From Sequoia sempervirens (Eukaryota; Streptophyta; Pinopsida; Cupressales; Cupressaceae): a DNA stretch of 64,000 bases. Position 1 is the first letter of the stretch; every line of letters begins with the position of its first letter. Made by a program: the position numbers and the translations under genes. The stretch lies in contig VDFB02047230.1 of NCBI GenBank assembly GCA_007258455.2, positions 156,097,413 to 156,161,412 of the forward strand. The letters run 5' to 3'. The notes below the pieces were generated by a model. That model was not told the DNA's origin. It was given only the letters and a program-made list of their open reading frames with translations, and did no database searches. Of this stretch, positions 22,102 to 33,132 are shown in pieces.

Positions 22102-25100
22102 TTATTTTGTGTTTCCTTCTCTAAAAATGTGGTTGAACATGCCCTGTTTGAACCGACCCACCCATCCTAGAGAAATTTCTAGCTTAGCTCCCAACTTCCA
22201 ATTTTGAACCTTCTTTGACCATAAAGCATTGATCACAAGAGAGGAGTCACCTTCGATAAAAACTTTCCTTAGGCCAAGATCCACACATAATTCCAACCCT
22301 AGAATCAAAGCTTGAAACTCAACATCATTGTTGGTTCCTTCAGGAAGGGGAGACGACAATCTATCCAATGTATGACCTTCACTATTCTTGATTATGTAGC
22401 TAGCTCTGAAGACTCCCGAGCTGCCTCTAGAAGCCCTATTAAAATTTAGCTTGGCACACCCTTCTTCTAGTGGAACCCAACACACCTTGCTCCTTTCTCT
22501 TATTGTAGCTTCGCCACCTTCCCCCACGAAAGTAGGAACTTTCAGACCATTTTAGCTCCTTCGAACCATTGTGTCCCAAACTGTGAAATTCAATTTTTTG
22601 AGGTTGATCTCTTCCAATTTGGAATTAACCACTTCAACAATACTAGCCTCAATTTTGCTTCATAACCTCGAAACTATTAACTCCATTTCCTGGAAACTAC
22701 GTCAGTTTTGTTCCTTCCAAATTTCCCAAATGATGATTGTGGGACTGAAAATCCATAGGCTGCCAAACATTGCTTGTCTATAATGGATAGGCCAACACCT
22801 GAGTAAATCTATCAGTCTGGAAGGGAAGGTTGAGTACCAAAAGAGCTTGTCGCACATCAAATTCCAACAATGTTGCGTGTATTTGCAGTTTAAGAATAAA
22901 TGATCCCTTGTCTCCTCCATTTTGCACAAGGGGCATCGCGATGGCCCATGGTACTCCAGCTTAGTGAACCTATCCGCCATGAGAGCTCTACCCTGAGAAG
23001 TAGCCCATGTGAATATTCTAACCTTTAGTAAGCATAGTCTATCCCAACATAGGTTTGTCGGCAAGTTGGAATCAAAAACTCCTCTTGACAGAGAATTGTA
23101 GCCACCCTTCACCTTGTATTCCCCATTCTGTGAGGCATTGCATCTAAACTTATCATTCCCTTGCCTAAGGCATATTTTCCAACCTTTCAAGATCTCATAC
23201 AACTCCACCACATTCCTTTGGAAGCCCAGAGGTTTGATGCTCTTCCATTTGTTGTATATTTTTCCCTGTTGTGGCTGGTCCTCCAGATAATCTCTTACCC
23301 TATCTCCCATGTGCCTATTTTTTTGCCAATCTTACTTGATCCAGATCTTCTGAGAGTGATAATTTTTCAAAGCCATCCCAAGAAACTTCCCAAAACAAGG
23401 TAGTATGGCCATCCATAACTTCCCAAGTAAGGTAGTCTGGAACTAAATCCCTCGAGTTGTAAATGAAGTTCCAAATTTGGGACCCTTTTGGGAGATGACT
23501 AGTAGTTAACATTGAGTGCTCACCCCCATCCAAATACTTTGCCCTGCATAATTTTACCCATTTCAAATTTTGTTTTGTGTGAAGATCCCATACTAATTTG
23601 GCCCCCAAAGCCTTGTTTTGGAGCAACAAATTTTTATTCCAGCACCATCAACCTCTTTCTTTTTGCACACTTTTTCCATTTTATTAGGGGAAACTTATGT
23701 TGCTCCAAATTTCCTTTCTAGAAGAAATCTTTCATCTACTTATTAAGAGTTTTGCAAGCCCCAGCTGATAAAGGGAGACATGACATCAGATATGTTGGTA
23801 AGGCAGAGATGACGAATTTCAACACCATCAGTCTCCTAGCCCAAGACAACCATTTGCTTTTCCACGATGCCATTCTATCCTTTACTTTTTCTATCATTGC
23901 ACTCCATATATTTCCTCTATTCACTCCCTTATCCAATGGTAGGCTGAGGTATCTACAAGGAAGCTTTCCCTTTTTAAATCCAAGAATCCTCATGATCTTA
24001 ATCTCTCTTGCTATAGGGGTATTTAAGAAGAAAACTTCAGACTTAGCGATGTTGATCTCTTGCCCGGAAGCTAGGGAATACATATCAAGAATGCCTTTTA
24101 ACATGTTGGCTTCCCTTTATGTGGTCATCTTGAATAAAAAGGTGTCATCAACAAACTATTGGTGGGTAACCGTGCCTTGGTTACTTGTCACCTACACACC
24201 ACACACAAATTCGCTCCTCTTTGCTCCTTTAATCACTCTTCCTAGAGCCTTGGTCATGATGATGAAAAGAAAAGGGGAGAGATGGTCCCCTTGTCTCAAA
24301 CCCCTAGAGGCATTAAAGAAACCTTCAGGAGACTCGTTTACCAAAATAGAATACCTAGGGCTCTCAATCCACCCAAAGATCCAATCCAACCACTCCTTCT
24401 GAAAATTGAAGGCCTCCATGATCTTGAAGAGGGAGTGCCAATTCACCTCGTCATACGCCTTCTAGATATCCAACTTTAGGAGCATTACAGGCTTTTTCAG
24501 CTTTTGCACCGAATGAATCGCTTCCTGGGCTATTATTACACCATCAAAGATCGATCTTCCAGGAACAAACCTCGTCTACTCTTCCGAGATGATGAAAAGA
24601 AAAATTTGTTTGACCTGATTGTCACTACTTTCACCAGTATTTTATATAGTGTATTACATAGAGAAATTGGATGAAATTCCTCCATTGATTTAGTTTTCTC
24701 CTTCTTCTGGATGAGTTCAATGAACATATTGTTTATTTCTTTTAGTACGCAGTTTGACTCTCTTGAATCTTCAATTGCCTCAAACACATCATGCCCAACA
24801 ATGTCACAATACTTCTGGAAGAAGATTGCAAAAAAGCCATTGGGACCCAAAGCCTTTTTTGGGTGCAATTGAAACAATGCCACTTTTATTTCCTCCTTAG
24901 TGAATTTCTTGAAAATTTGCTTGTTCTGATCCTCTCTCACCACCCTAGGAATATTCTTTAGCGACTCGTTTTGAGCCCACAGATTGGAACCTTCATAATC
25001 ATTCAAGAGTGCTTGAAAAAATTCTATTGCAATCTTCCTTATTTCAACAGGGTCATCCACCATTCTTCCATTTGATCCTTTGATGGCAGATATTCTATTG

Positions 25101-26230
25101 ACTTCTCTCCTTGATTTTATTGAATTATGAAAGAATTTTGTAGTCCTATCACCCACTTTTAGCCACACTTCTTTGGATTTCTGTCTCCAAAAAATCTCCT
25201 CTTTTGCCATGACTTCATTCAACCTCCCAAGCCACAATTTCTCCTCATAGTTGTTTGCATCTATACCCTCTGCTATCACTTTCTGCTCTACCTCTTCCAA
25301 GGCTTCTTCAATTTGATTCCTTTCTTCGAAGATGTTCTTGAATCTTGCTTTGTTCCATTGCTTGAGATTCTGCTTGACAAATTTTAGCTTTGTCATTACA
25401 TTGAACATTTTAGAGCCCCCTAAATTACAACCCGACCACCACTGGTTAACCAGATCCTCAAGATTTAGATCTTTGATCCACATAGATTTGAACTTGAAGG
25501 GACATATTTTTAGACTTATTTCTCCACAAATTTCCAATTGAACCAAAAAATGATTCGACCCCACCCCAAGAAGGATGTTACATTCCGGAGTGAAAGGAAA
25601 TTTTCCCAAATCCCCTTTGAAGAAAAATCTGTCAAGTTTTTCTGCTATGCTGCTAAAGCCTTTCCTCCTATTTTTCCAAGTGTAGTTGCCATTCCCCATT
25701 TGCACTTCCATTAGCATATTGCAATCAACAAATTTTTTTGAAATCAACCTGAAATTGGAATGCTCTTCCAACACCCCATTTTTTTATCTTCTGATCTCAT
25801 AATGGCATTAAAGCCCCCCCCCCCAAAATGCAAAATTCTTGCATTGATTGATTCAAAATTAAATATAATTCTTGCCAGACCAACCTTTTCTGAATGCATA
25901 CATTTGGATCATAAACATTAATGAGTAAGAATTTTAAATTTGATAAAAGACTTCTTATCGGACAAGCGAGCTAGTGTCTGCTAATATTAACTTCCTCAAT
26001 TAGCATCGATTGTGGCTTCCATACAATCAACAGACCACCCGAGGCCCCTTCAACATTGACCCCAACACATCGCCAATATTTCAACTTGCTATCTCTTTTT
26101 GTTCCTCTTTGTCCAATTTCGTTTCCTACAATAAACCTACATCTACTTGAAAACTTTCTAACTGATGCCTGATTATACATCATTTGTTAGGGGCGTTTAA
26201 GACCCTAACATTCCAAGTTAGGATTTTCAT
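22102..26230 (-). pseudogene. LINE ORF2 (endonuclease, RT, zf-RVT, RNase H)
   Basis: It starts MKILTWNVR at 26230, typical of the endonuclease N-terminus. ASGGLLIVWKPQ and LINVYDPN follow, then an 11-C run (25814-25824) where the GGDFN motif should be. The C-terminal endonuclease has VGSNHFLVQLE in place of the usual SDH motif. RT lies in 25774-24536 and onward: LHPKKALGPNGF, FHPISLCNTLYKI, a VPGRSI-like block, RGLRQGDHLSPFLF, then FVDD (active site, near 24150). The zinc-binding domain is at 22702-23310 (WATSQGRALMADRF, CPLCKMEETRDHLFLNC). RNase H is at 22102-22527 (VEFQALILGLEL, IEGDSSLVI), with the first catalytic aspartate replaced (NFNRAS). The enzyme performs target-primed reverse transcription; this copy is dead. 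Confidence 0.9.
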
Positions 26231-27957
26231 GGATGTTCAGGAAGAGCATCGCTCATCCCTACTTTAAGCATCTCAATATTCTTCTTTTGGCCGCTGGCCT
26301 CCTCGTCCCATTTGAGCTTCTCTTGATTTAGAATTCTGCCCCTCCTTTTACTTTCACCACAACCTGGGGAGGTCTTTTGCATCTCCTTTTGACTAATGCC
26401 TAGTTTCCCAACCTTTCCATTATCTGCCTCCATGAGTTTTCATTTCTTTCTCGTGGATAGTCTAGGCCACTCATCAAAAGGGAGATCATCATCATCTAGC
26501 CCCTGGCCATTTGTCCAATCATCGAATTCATCCTCTTCATTTATCCGTAGGGAGCCACTCTTTGTTGCCTTAGCAAGTTCAACCATCTCATTCCCAACCT
26601 CAATCAATGCATCCAAATCCTCCCATCTATGTCACTTGTTTCCTAGAAAATCGATGGCTACTACCACTTTTTCTTTCAAATCATCTTCGATGTCACTTGG
26701 GCAAGCGCCATCATCCATCAAGCCCTCTTCAAGCAGGGATGTAGGCTTTTCCCCAACATCCGCTTCCATTTCTCCTTTGGCCTCTTCCGCTAGCTATTTA
26801 GAGGAAGAGGGAAAATGTTGCGATGCCCTTGAGCTTTCACATGACATCGTAGAGGGGGGAGTTCGAGATTCCCTTCACCCAAATGACTTAATGAGTTCAG
26901 AATTTGGAATCGGATCTGGAGACAACTTCTGTCTCCAAACCCCCCATTTTGTCGCCAACTCGATTTTGTCCCATTTGTCCTGCCTTGATCTATTTTCCAC
27001 GCACAACCTTACAGAGGAACCTATACCATCCCTATTCTTCCTTTCCTCTGTGCACACATAAGATCCCAGGCTATTCCCAATCTTTTCTAGTATCTCTAAG
27101 TTCCAGAATTCTAATGGAAAATTAGGCAATCTCCATCAATTTTGGACAACTTCCATTTGATGTAAGTGACTCGGGTTGAAGCCACCGATCCATCGCCTGA
27201 TGTAGAATCCATAACCATCCAAGAGCCACACTCTAGATTCAATTTGCAACCTTATCTCCTTTGAATGACAGATTAACACAAAGTATTCGTTTACCATCCT
27301 TTTCATTTGTAACTCTGCACCCCACTTTCCTTGCCACCAATGCACCAAAAAATCCCATTTGAAATACTACCCTAGCCATTTTGCAATTAGCCCTAAGCAA
27401 TTTAACCTCTTTCTCTCTTTCCGTAATTTTTTTCAAGGTAATCGCCACAACTTTCCTTTGACGATTTCCAAACACAACCTTATTTCCAACCTCTTCGCCA
27501 TGATTCAAATCATGAATCGGAGGAGGTTCATCCAAATTAGGGCCATGATTCGATTTCCTTCGGCAGTTCCTTGTGACCCTAGGATTCCAAACCCAATTGG
27601 GTTGCGACTGCGATGAAAATTGCCTCCCCATTGTCGTCTTTGATTTACAAAAACATTCTGATGCGACCTATGTTGTGAGGCAAAGTTGAGATGTCTTTGC
27701 CAATTCCTTCTTGTAGGGACTCCGCAACTTTCACCCGCGCCAAACCCGCCATCAACCTTCATCCATTTTTCCCCATTTGCTCGATTTTTGATATCCATAG
27801 GAAAGATAGTTGCCTCAACATCTCTAGCCCAATGCCCTTGGCCCTTGATTACCTCATTCACAACCTCATTCCATGGCCGTCCACTAGCATTCCTCTTCAC
27901 AAGACCTCAACCTGCGTCATTTCGCCTTTGCTCCATGCTTCCTCCTTTTTGTTCCAT
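26227..27957 (-). pseudogene. LINE ORF1 (DUF4283-type RNA-binding protein)
   Basis: The likely start at 27957 (MEQKGGSMEQRR) is followed by an in-frame TGA and the long frame KRNASGRPWNEVVNEVIKGQGHWARDVE. The DUF4283 pattern follows: NCKMARVVFQMGFFGALVARKVG, MVHWWQGKWGAELQ, NEYFVLICHSKE, RVWLLDGYGFYIRRWIGGFNP, and MPNFPLEFWNLEILEKIGNSLGSYV. The C-terminus is basic and charged (ESKRRGRILNQEKLKWDEE). It normally binds LINE RNA. The frame is disrupted near 27240, 27136 and 26875. Its stop TGA overlaps the ORF2 start. Confidence 0.8.
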
Positions 27958-28009
27958 CAAAACTCACCAAAGAGAAAAATTCTTTTGATGATGAAAAAAT
28001 GAACAAATA

Positions 28010-28550
28010 ATGAAGATTAGGATTCACATCAAGTTCACAACAAATATACATAAAAATAGATAGCCTACATAATTTAAATGCAAGAAAGCATTTTCAATTG
28101 TCTATATTAAGATTCAAAAAGCAATCTATTAGAAATAGGTTGACTTAAGTTAATGCAAACACAAACAAATTCTCTACCAATTAATTAACACATTATTTTT
28201 CTTTCTAGTTAGATTGCTAAACATGTCTTACTTAAATTCAATTCTTAATCTAAATGAGATTCCGTTGAGAAATGAAACAAAAAATTAAGTGATTTACTAA
28301 CAATCAAATTTATGAATGACAAGATTGTTTAAAGATATTTAAAAGATAATAATAATGAAATATAGAAATTAGATAAGCTAGTTGATGGTAAGAAGAACAA
28401 AGTCTAGTTTTTATGTATGTTAGCACCCCTTGTAGAGTGCAATAATACCGTTATTACTGCATGCAATATTTTTAAAAAATACGATAGATAACAACAAACA
28501 AAAGAGTGCTAAAATTTGAAGAAATGGAGAATAGAATGAGGGTTTTTGTA
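28010..28550. other. AT-rich spacer, nothing recognised
   Basis: No coding potential or clear repeat structure between the LINE 5' end and the PPR pseudogene. Confidence 0.5.
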
Positions 28551-28559
28551 AATGTGTAA

Positions 28560-29490
28560 GAAATGTGGTTTCAAAACAGTTCACGCCCGTTCTCTGTGCT
28601 TCCACATTTTGGAAGCATGTTTACCACAGCAGTTGCAACTACAACATCTGACAAAATTGCTCTATCGTTTATGCTTTGATGGACGTCCATACCCTGTTCC
28701 AAAGCTCCCATTTCGTCACAGGCTAGGAGGATGCTGACAAAGGTTGCAGAGTCTGTCTTTACATCTGCCAATTGCATTTGCTTGAAAGGTCCTAAAGCCT
28801 TTTAAAAAGATCGACTTTGTGAATAATCTGCAATCAGGGCATCCCATGAGAACGCCTTTCTTCAAGGCATTCTGTTAAACTTGTCCATGATTCCACATTT
28901 TGCGTATCCTGCAATCATGGCAATCCATGAGATCACATTTCTTTTAGGTATCATGTCAAATAGTTCACACCCCTTGTCTGTGCTTCCACATTTTGCATAC
29001 ATGTCTACCAGGTTAGTTGCAACTACAGCATCTAAAAAATTCCCCCGTCCTTTATCTTTGACAGATTCCATACTCTTTTCCAAAGCTCCCATTTTGGTAC
29101 AGGTAAGGAGGCTGCTGGCAAAGGTTGCGAAATCTGGATTAACACTTGCCAATCGCATTTGCTTGAAAGTTCCTAAAGCCTTTTCAACAAATACATTTTG
29201 CGTATATCCTGCAATCATGGCATTCCATGAGACCACAATTCTTTAAGGCATTCGGTCAAACAGTTCACGTGCCTTGTCTATGCTTCCACATTTTGTATAC
29301 ATGTCTACCAGAGTGTTTTCATCGGACAAAATTCCTCTATCCTTTACGCTTATATGGATAGCTATACCCTATTCCAATGTTCCCATTTCAGCACAGGCTG
29401 GAAGTATGGTGGCATATGTAAGCTGATCCAGCTGGGGGTTTCCATATGGTGACAGTGCGACTGCCTCTTTCATGGCAGCGGCTATCCAAA
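28560..29490 (-). pseudogene. pentatricopeptide repeat (PPR) protein fragment
   Basis: Minus-strand frames read, in order, ATILPACAEMGTLE, LVDMYTKCGSIDKARELFDRMP, VVSWNAMIAGYTQNVFVEKALGTFKQM, NLVDMYAKCGSTDKGCELFDMIPKRNVISWIAMIAGYAKCG, and further FVSILLACDEMGALEQGMDVH and NMLPKCGSTENGRELF. These are PLS-class PPR motifs, which bind organellar RNA in a sequence-specific manner. Several stops and frameshifts separate them, there is no start or C-terminal E/DYW domain, and the repeats resemble one another closely. It is a truncated pseudogene. It lies back to back with the aminomutase gene. Confidence 0.85.
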
Positions 29491-29499
29491 AAAGCAGAG

Positions 29500-30225
29500 T
29501 TAAGCCGACTCTTTTTTACTATTCAAATTTAAATTTCATTGAAACAGCAGGAAATTTAGGCAGGTTTTGGATTTCAAATTAGAAGCGTTTGACATTAATA
29601 ATAGCGGGTGGCAGCCGACATTAAAACTGCAGAGTTTGCTTGGAATTTGCTGACTACGAACAGTACTGCCTTGACTTGGAATTCGCTGCCGAGTTTTCCA
29701 GCTACACACAGTACTGCCTGACTAAAACCGCTATATTATAAACTGCAGTTATGCGGCTTATGGTATGCGTGATGATGGGCACGGTATGGGGCGGTGCAGG
29801 TTGGATAGCCGCTGCCGGTCAAATGTCCCATAATGCATAAGATTTTATTTCGAATTTTAATTAATAAATAGAGTCAAAGAAATACAGTCAAATGTGCATC
29901 TGGTGGAAAGATGTCCAATCCCCCCTTCCGCCGCCATTATTAATTAATATTTACGGTCCAATGTGTATACAGAGTATTATATAGACAATACTCAAGTTTA
30001 ATGCCTTCCAGGTCATGATACAGAGGTTTTGGCACTAAAATTCCATTTTCTAAGGAACGTTTCTAATACCCGGCTTAATGTCTTAACTTCTACTTTTAAG
30101 TGGATTCGAACAGTGCCGTGCGAGTTGTACTAATACTATAGTATCAGAAGATTTTATTTGTCCTGTCCTTACGTCAAGCTGGGTAAAGGGCTTATCTCTC
30201 TCCAAATCTAACCCAATCTAATTTA
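29500..30225 (+). promoter_or_regulatory. 5' flank/promoter region of the aminomutase gene
   Basis: The region between the PPR pseudogene and the start ATG. ATTATATAGAC near 29975 could be a TATA box about 250 bp before the ATG, and TTACGTCAAG near 30170 contains an ACGT core typical of light/bZIP elements. A pyrimidine-rich leader (TTATCTCTCTCCAAATCTAA) precedes the ATG. The transcription start is not determined. Confidence 0.4.
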
Positions 30226-30456
30226 ATGGCGCCAACAATGGCATTTACTAGTGCTACTCAGAGGTCTCCTTGCTTCGATGGAGAATGGTTTGGTTTGTCA
30301 AGTCGAAATCTAAATAAACAGATTAGAATACCGACCTCAATTTTACAAAGCCCATCTACAAGTAAATCTAGATGTAGCAGGGTAATCATGATGGCTGTTT
30401 CTGTTGAAAAGAAATACACCACTCAAAAGTCTCAGGAGATCTTCACTGCTGCCAAG
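30226..30456 (+). CDS. GSA: glutamate-1-semialdehyde 2,1-aminomutase, exon 1
   Basis: 77 codons from the first Met. The N-terminus (MAPTMAFTSATQRS... to about residue 55) is rich in Ser, Thr, Arg and Asn with few acids, as in a chloroplast transit peptide. VSVEKKYTTQKSQEIFTAAK follows and matches the start of the mature plant enzyme. The exon ends CCAAG|GTTGGT in phase 0 and joins exon 2 at [10 protein letters not shown]. The enzyme converts glutamate-1-semialdehyde to 5-aminolevulinate with PLP/PMP in the plastid stroma, the last step of the C5 pathway feeding chlorophyll and heme. Reading on past 30456 gives only a short intronic extension. Symbol by homology; plant names vary (GSA, HEML). 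Confidence 0.85.
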
Positions 30457-30639
30457 GTTGGTATTTCTGTCTTAATTGTTTTTGTCAATTTCATTCTTTG
30501 TTTGCCACGTTACTATTTCATAGTTTATCTCAATATTCAGTGGATATACATGCATACTTGACCTAAGCCATGAAAATGAGATGTTCAGGTTGCCAGAATT
30601 TTACAACTAAGCAATACTGTAGGATACATAGATTTGATG

Positions 30640-30760
30640 TTACTCGCTGCTGTGTAGTGGCTCCACAGTGTGTGATGAAAAGATCATCAACATAGACAAT
30701 AAGAATCAGAATTTCATGACATCAAGATTCATATCAGAAAATTTTCTTTTGTATGATGAG
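30640..30760 (-). mobile_element. Ty1/copia RT fragment
   Basis: The minus strand reads ILILIVYVDDLFITHCG, the YVDD active-site block of copia reverse transcriptase. Flanking frames are degraded within about 60 bp on each side. Confidence 0.65.
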
Positions 30761-32480
30761 TTGCCGTTCCCATAGCTGATTAGTTGAACTGAAATTTTGT
30801 AGCAATGCGAAAAATACATAGTTTTTGTGGCATGTTATGGGCACTCATTCAAGACTTCACCCTAGTGTTGCAGATTGCAGATTTTGATCCCAAGGATATT
30901 TGGTAGTGTTTAGTATTTACTGCTCGTATTAACTACTAATTTCTAGTAGGTTTAAGAATAGTCAAAACATGGTGACCCGGATGAAGTATGCATCTTCACC
31001 CATCACATGAAGATATTCACAAGAATGCTATGAAAATGAATGCATTAAGAATGGTGGAAGCAGAATTTGAAATTACCTTAGTAAACTATGATCTGATTTT
31101 TATAGAGAAGTTCTCTAGCTCTAAATGAATGTATGATTGCTAGAGTACTCAATCCCAAGGATAATACAACTGGTGAATACTTCCCATTTGAGCACGGGCA
31201 GTTCTAGATTATGCTTTTCTAGTAAGATGGCTTTTGAATTATAGAGCCAAAATGGCAAAAGTCAATTCAATTCATTATATTGAGGCCTTTTTAAACTCAG
31301 TAGGTACCCCGAGCCAAGTAAATGCTTGGTCCTCTACTTAGTCAACGATTAAGATTTTTAAAACCGTACCACACAAATAAAACCTTATTATTTTTACAAC
31401 AGACATTCATCACATTCTTATTAGTTCACGGGGAATTAAATATCAAGCATAAATTAATGCCTCCTTTGGGTTAGGTTACATTGTCATGGCTACATTAATA
31501 CAGAGAACATTCCAAACAGAACTTGAATCCAGGTCATCATCATGGCAGTTACTTATACCTCTAGATCATGGCCTACTGGACACAGTATCATTCTAAGACA
31601 AATTTGCACAAGCTAGTATTTCAAATCGAAGAAAAATGGAATTAACAGGGCAGAATTAATTAACTGCTCACCTTAGAAGGTATTTATAAGATGTGTTAAA
31701 TTGTGCAGGATTCAGTCAACTTAGCCGACTTTAAACTTAATAGGTAAACCGAACAGAGTGCTGTGCAAATTGGACAAGATATATGCCACAATTTTTATCA
31801 TGTATCTTCCATAAGGTTTGGCCCTCTGTGTAAGGAAATACAACAATTTGATTTGGTCTATTAGGATTTGTTCCAACAGGCTACATGCAGATCAATGGCA
31901 TTATGCAAAAGATACTTATTGATTGAAGTAAGACTTTCAAGAGGAGTTACTTTCCACTGTCATTAATGATCAGTTCGAATAATTTTCAAAACACCTGGCT
32001 ATTATGTCCTAATGCTAAATAACGCTGCAAAAATCACACAATAACCAAAATTTAAAATGTGGAAGCATACATAGATAATTACACCTTGAAATCTGTTTCT
32101 CATTCCTTTGAAAAAATTACAAGAAAACCTCCAAAACTGATACAACTCACAGCTGCACGGAAATCAACAACATGAACTATGTTGTTACATATAGTTAAAC
32201 ATTCCTTCCTTTGAAAGAATTCGTATATGAAACTTCTATCTTGCTCCTATCTTTATACTAATTCAGTTAAAAGTGTAATCTCCCACAAAGAGCATCCTTA
32301 TAACTAATAAGGACGAGATGGAAGATAAGTCTAAGTCATTAGTGGTTATCTACACTTTCTTAGACTTATTTAGCTAAATAAAAGACTTTAACTTCAGTCC
32401 TTAAAAGTGAAATGCTAAATAGACTAACTCAAACCACAAAATTTTCCCTGCATGTTCACATTGAACATATGCAAAAGTTC
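30761..32480. other. unassigned intronic DNA, possible copia LTR at its right end
   Basis: No coding sequence. The part just left of the copia RNase H fragment reads AAGAGGG followed by TGTGTTGAG on the minus strand near 32503, like a polypurine tract and LTR start. The far LTR end was not located. Confidence 0.35.
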
Positions 32481-32514
32481 TTATCCGAGCTAAAAACTCA
32501 ACACACCCTCTTAG

Positions 32515-32830
32515 CAAGGAAGGAATTCTGCACCAATTCAAATTTTGTCTTTGAGAGCCTCAAACTTCCCTTTTCCTAAGGGCTTGGTTAGAATATCAGC
32601 TACCTGCTGATCAGTGGAGATTTTTTAGAGCTTCACTGCTCCCTTTTGAACCTTGTCTTTAATGAAGTGATATTTGATCTGTATGTGCTTGGGCATGCCA
32701 TGAAACATTGGATTCTATGAGAGCTTGACATAGATCTAATTATCATAGTAAATGACAGTGGAATCGAACTCCAGATCAAACAAATCTGCAAGTAACTTGC
32801 GAAGCTAGATGGTGTAATGTCCCCTTTTTA
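32515..32830 (-). mobile_element. Ty1/copia RNase H C-terminal fragment
   Basis: The frame reads FDSTVIYYDN, then HGMPKHIQIKYHFIKDKVQKGAVKL, then STDQQVADILTKPLGKGKFEALKDK, the conserved C-terminal end of copia pol. It has several in-frame stops. It is followed by the LTR-start-like sequence near 32503. Confidence 0.85.
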
Positions 32831-33132
32831 TAACTTATGTTAATTTTCTAAGTTACCGGTTCCGTTTCAAGTTCGAGGGTTCGGTTTGCGGGTTCGGGCA
32901 AAATGTTTTTTGGGGTTGGGTTCGTTAGTACAAAAAAATATAAAAATCAGAAATATATACATATTTGCAGCAGTAATTAAGTTCAAAATACACCACCATA
33001 TTAATAGTCAAATAACATAGCAAAAATACACCACCACTTTCATAGTCAAATATTAAAATATTAGTGATACTCAAATGTCATGATATAAATTAAAGTTCAA
33101 ACATAAAAATGTCAAGTGTTTACAATCAGCCA

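Larger units (their letters stand above)
22102..27957 (-). mobile_element. L1-type LINE, nearly full length, inactivated
   Basis: ORF1 (27957-26227) and ORF2 (26230-22102) follow each other on the minus strand with an ATGA overlap. Domains in order: DUF4283-type ORF1, endonuclease, RT, reverse-transcriptase zinc-binding, RNase H. Stops and frameshifts occur throughout. The 3' end near 22100 is not resolved; no poly(A) lies directly after it. Confidence 0.9.

Noticed and set aside
23752..24402. 216-codon + strand ORF
   Set aside because: Antisense to the LINE reverse transcriptase, which has clear domain motifs on the minus strand.
26396..27061. 221-codon + strand serine-rich ORF
   Set aside because: Antisense to LINE ORF1, with composition dictated by the opposite strand.
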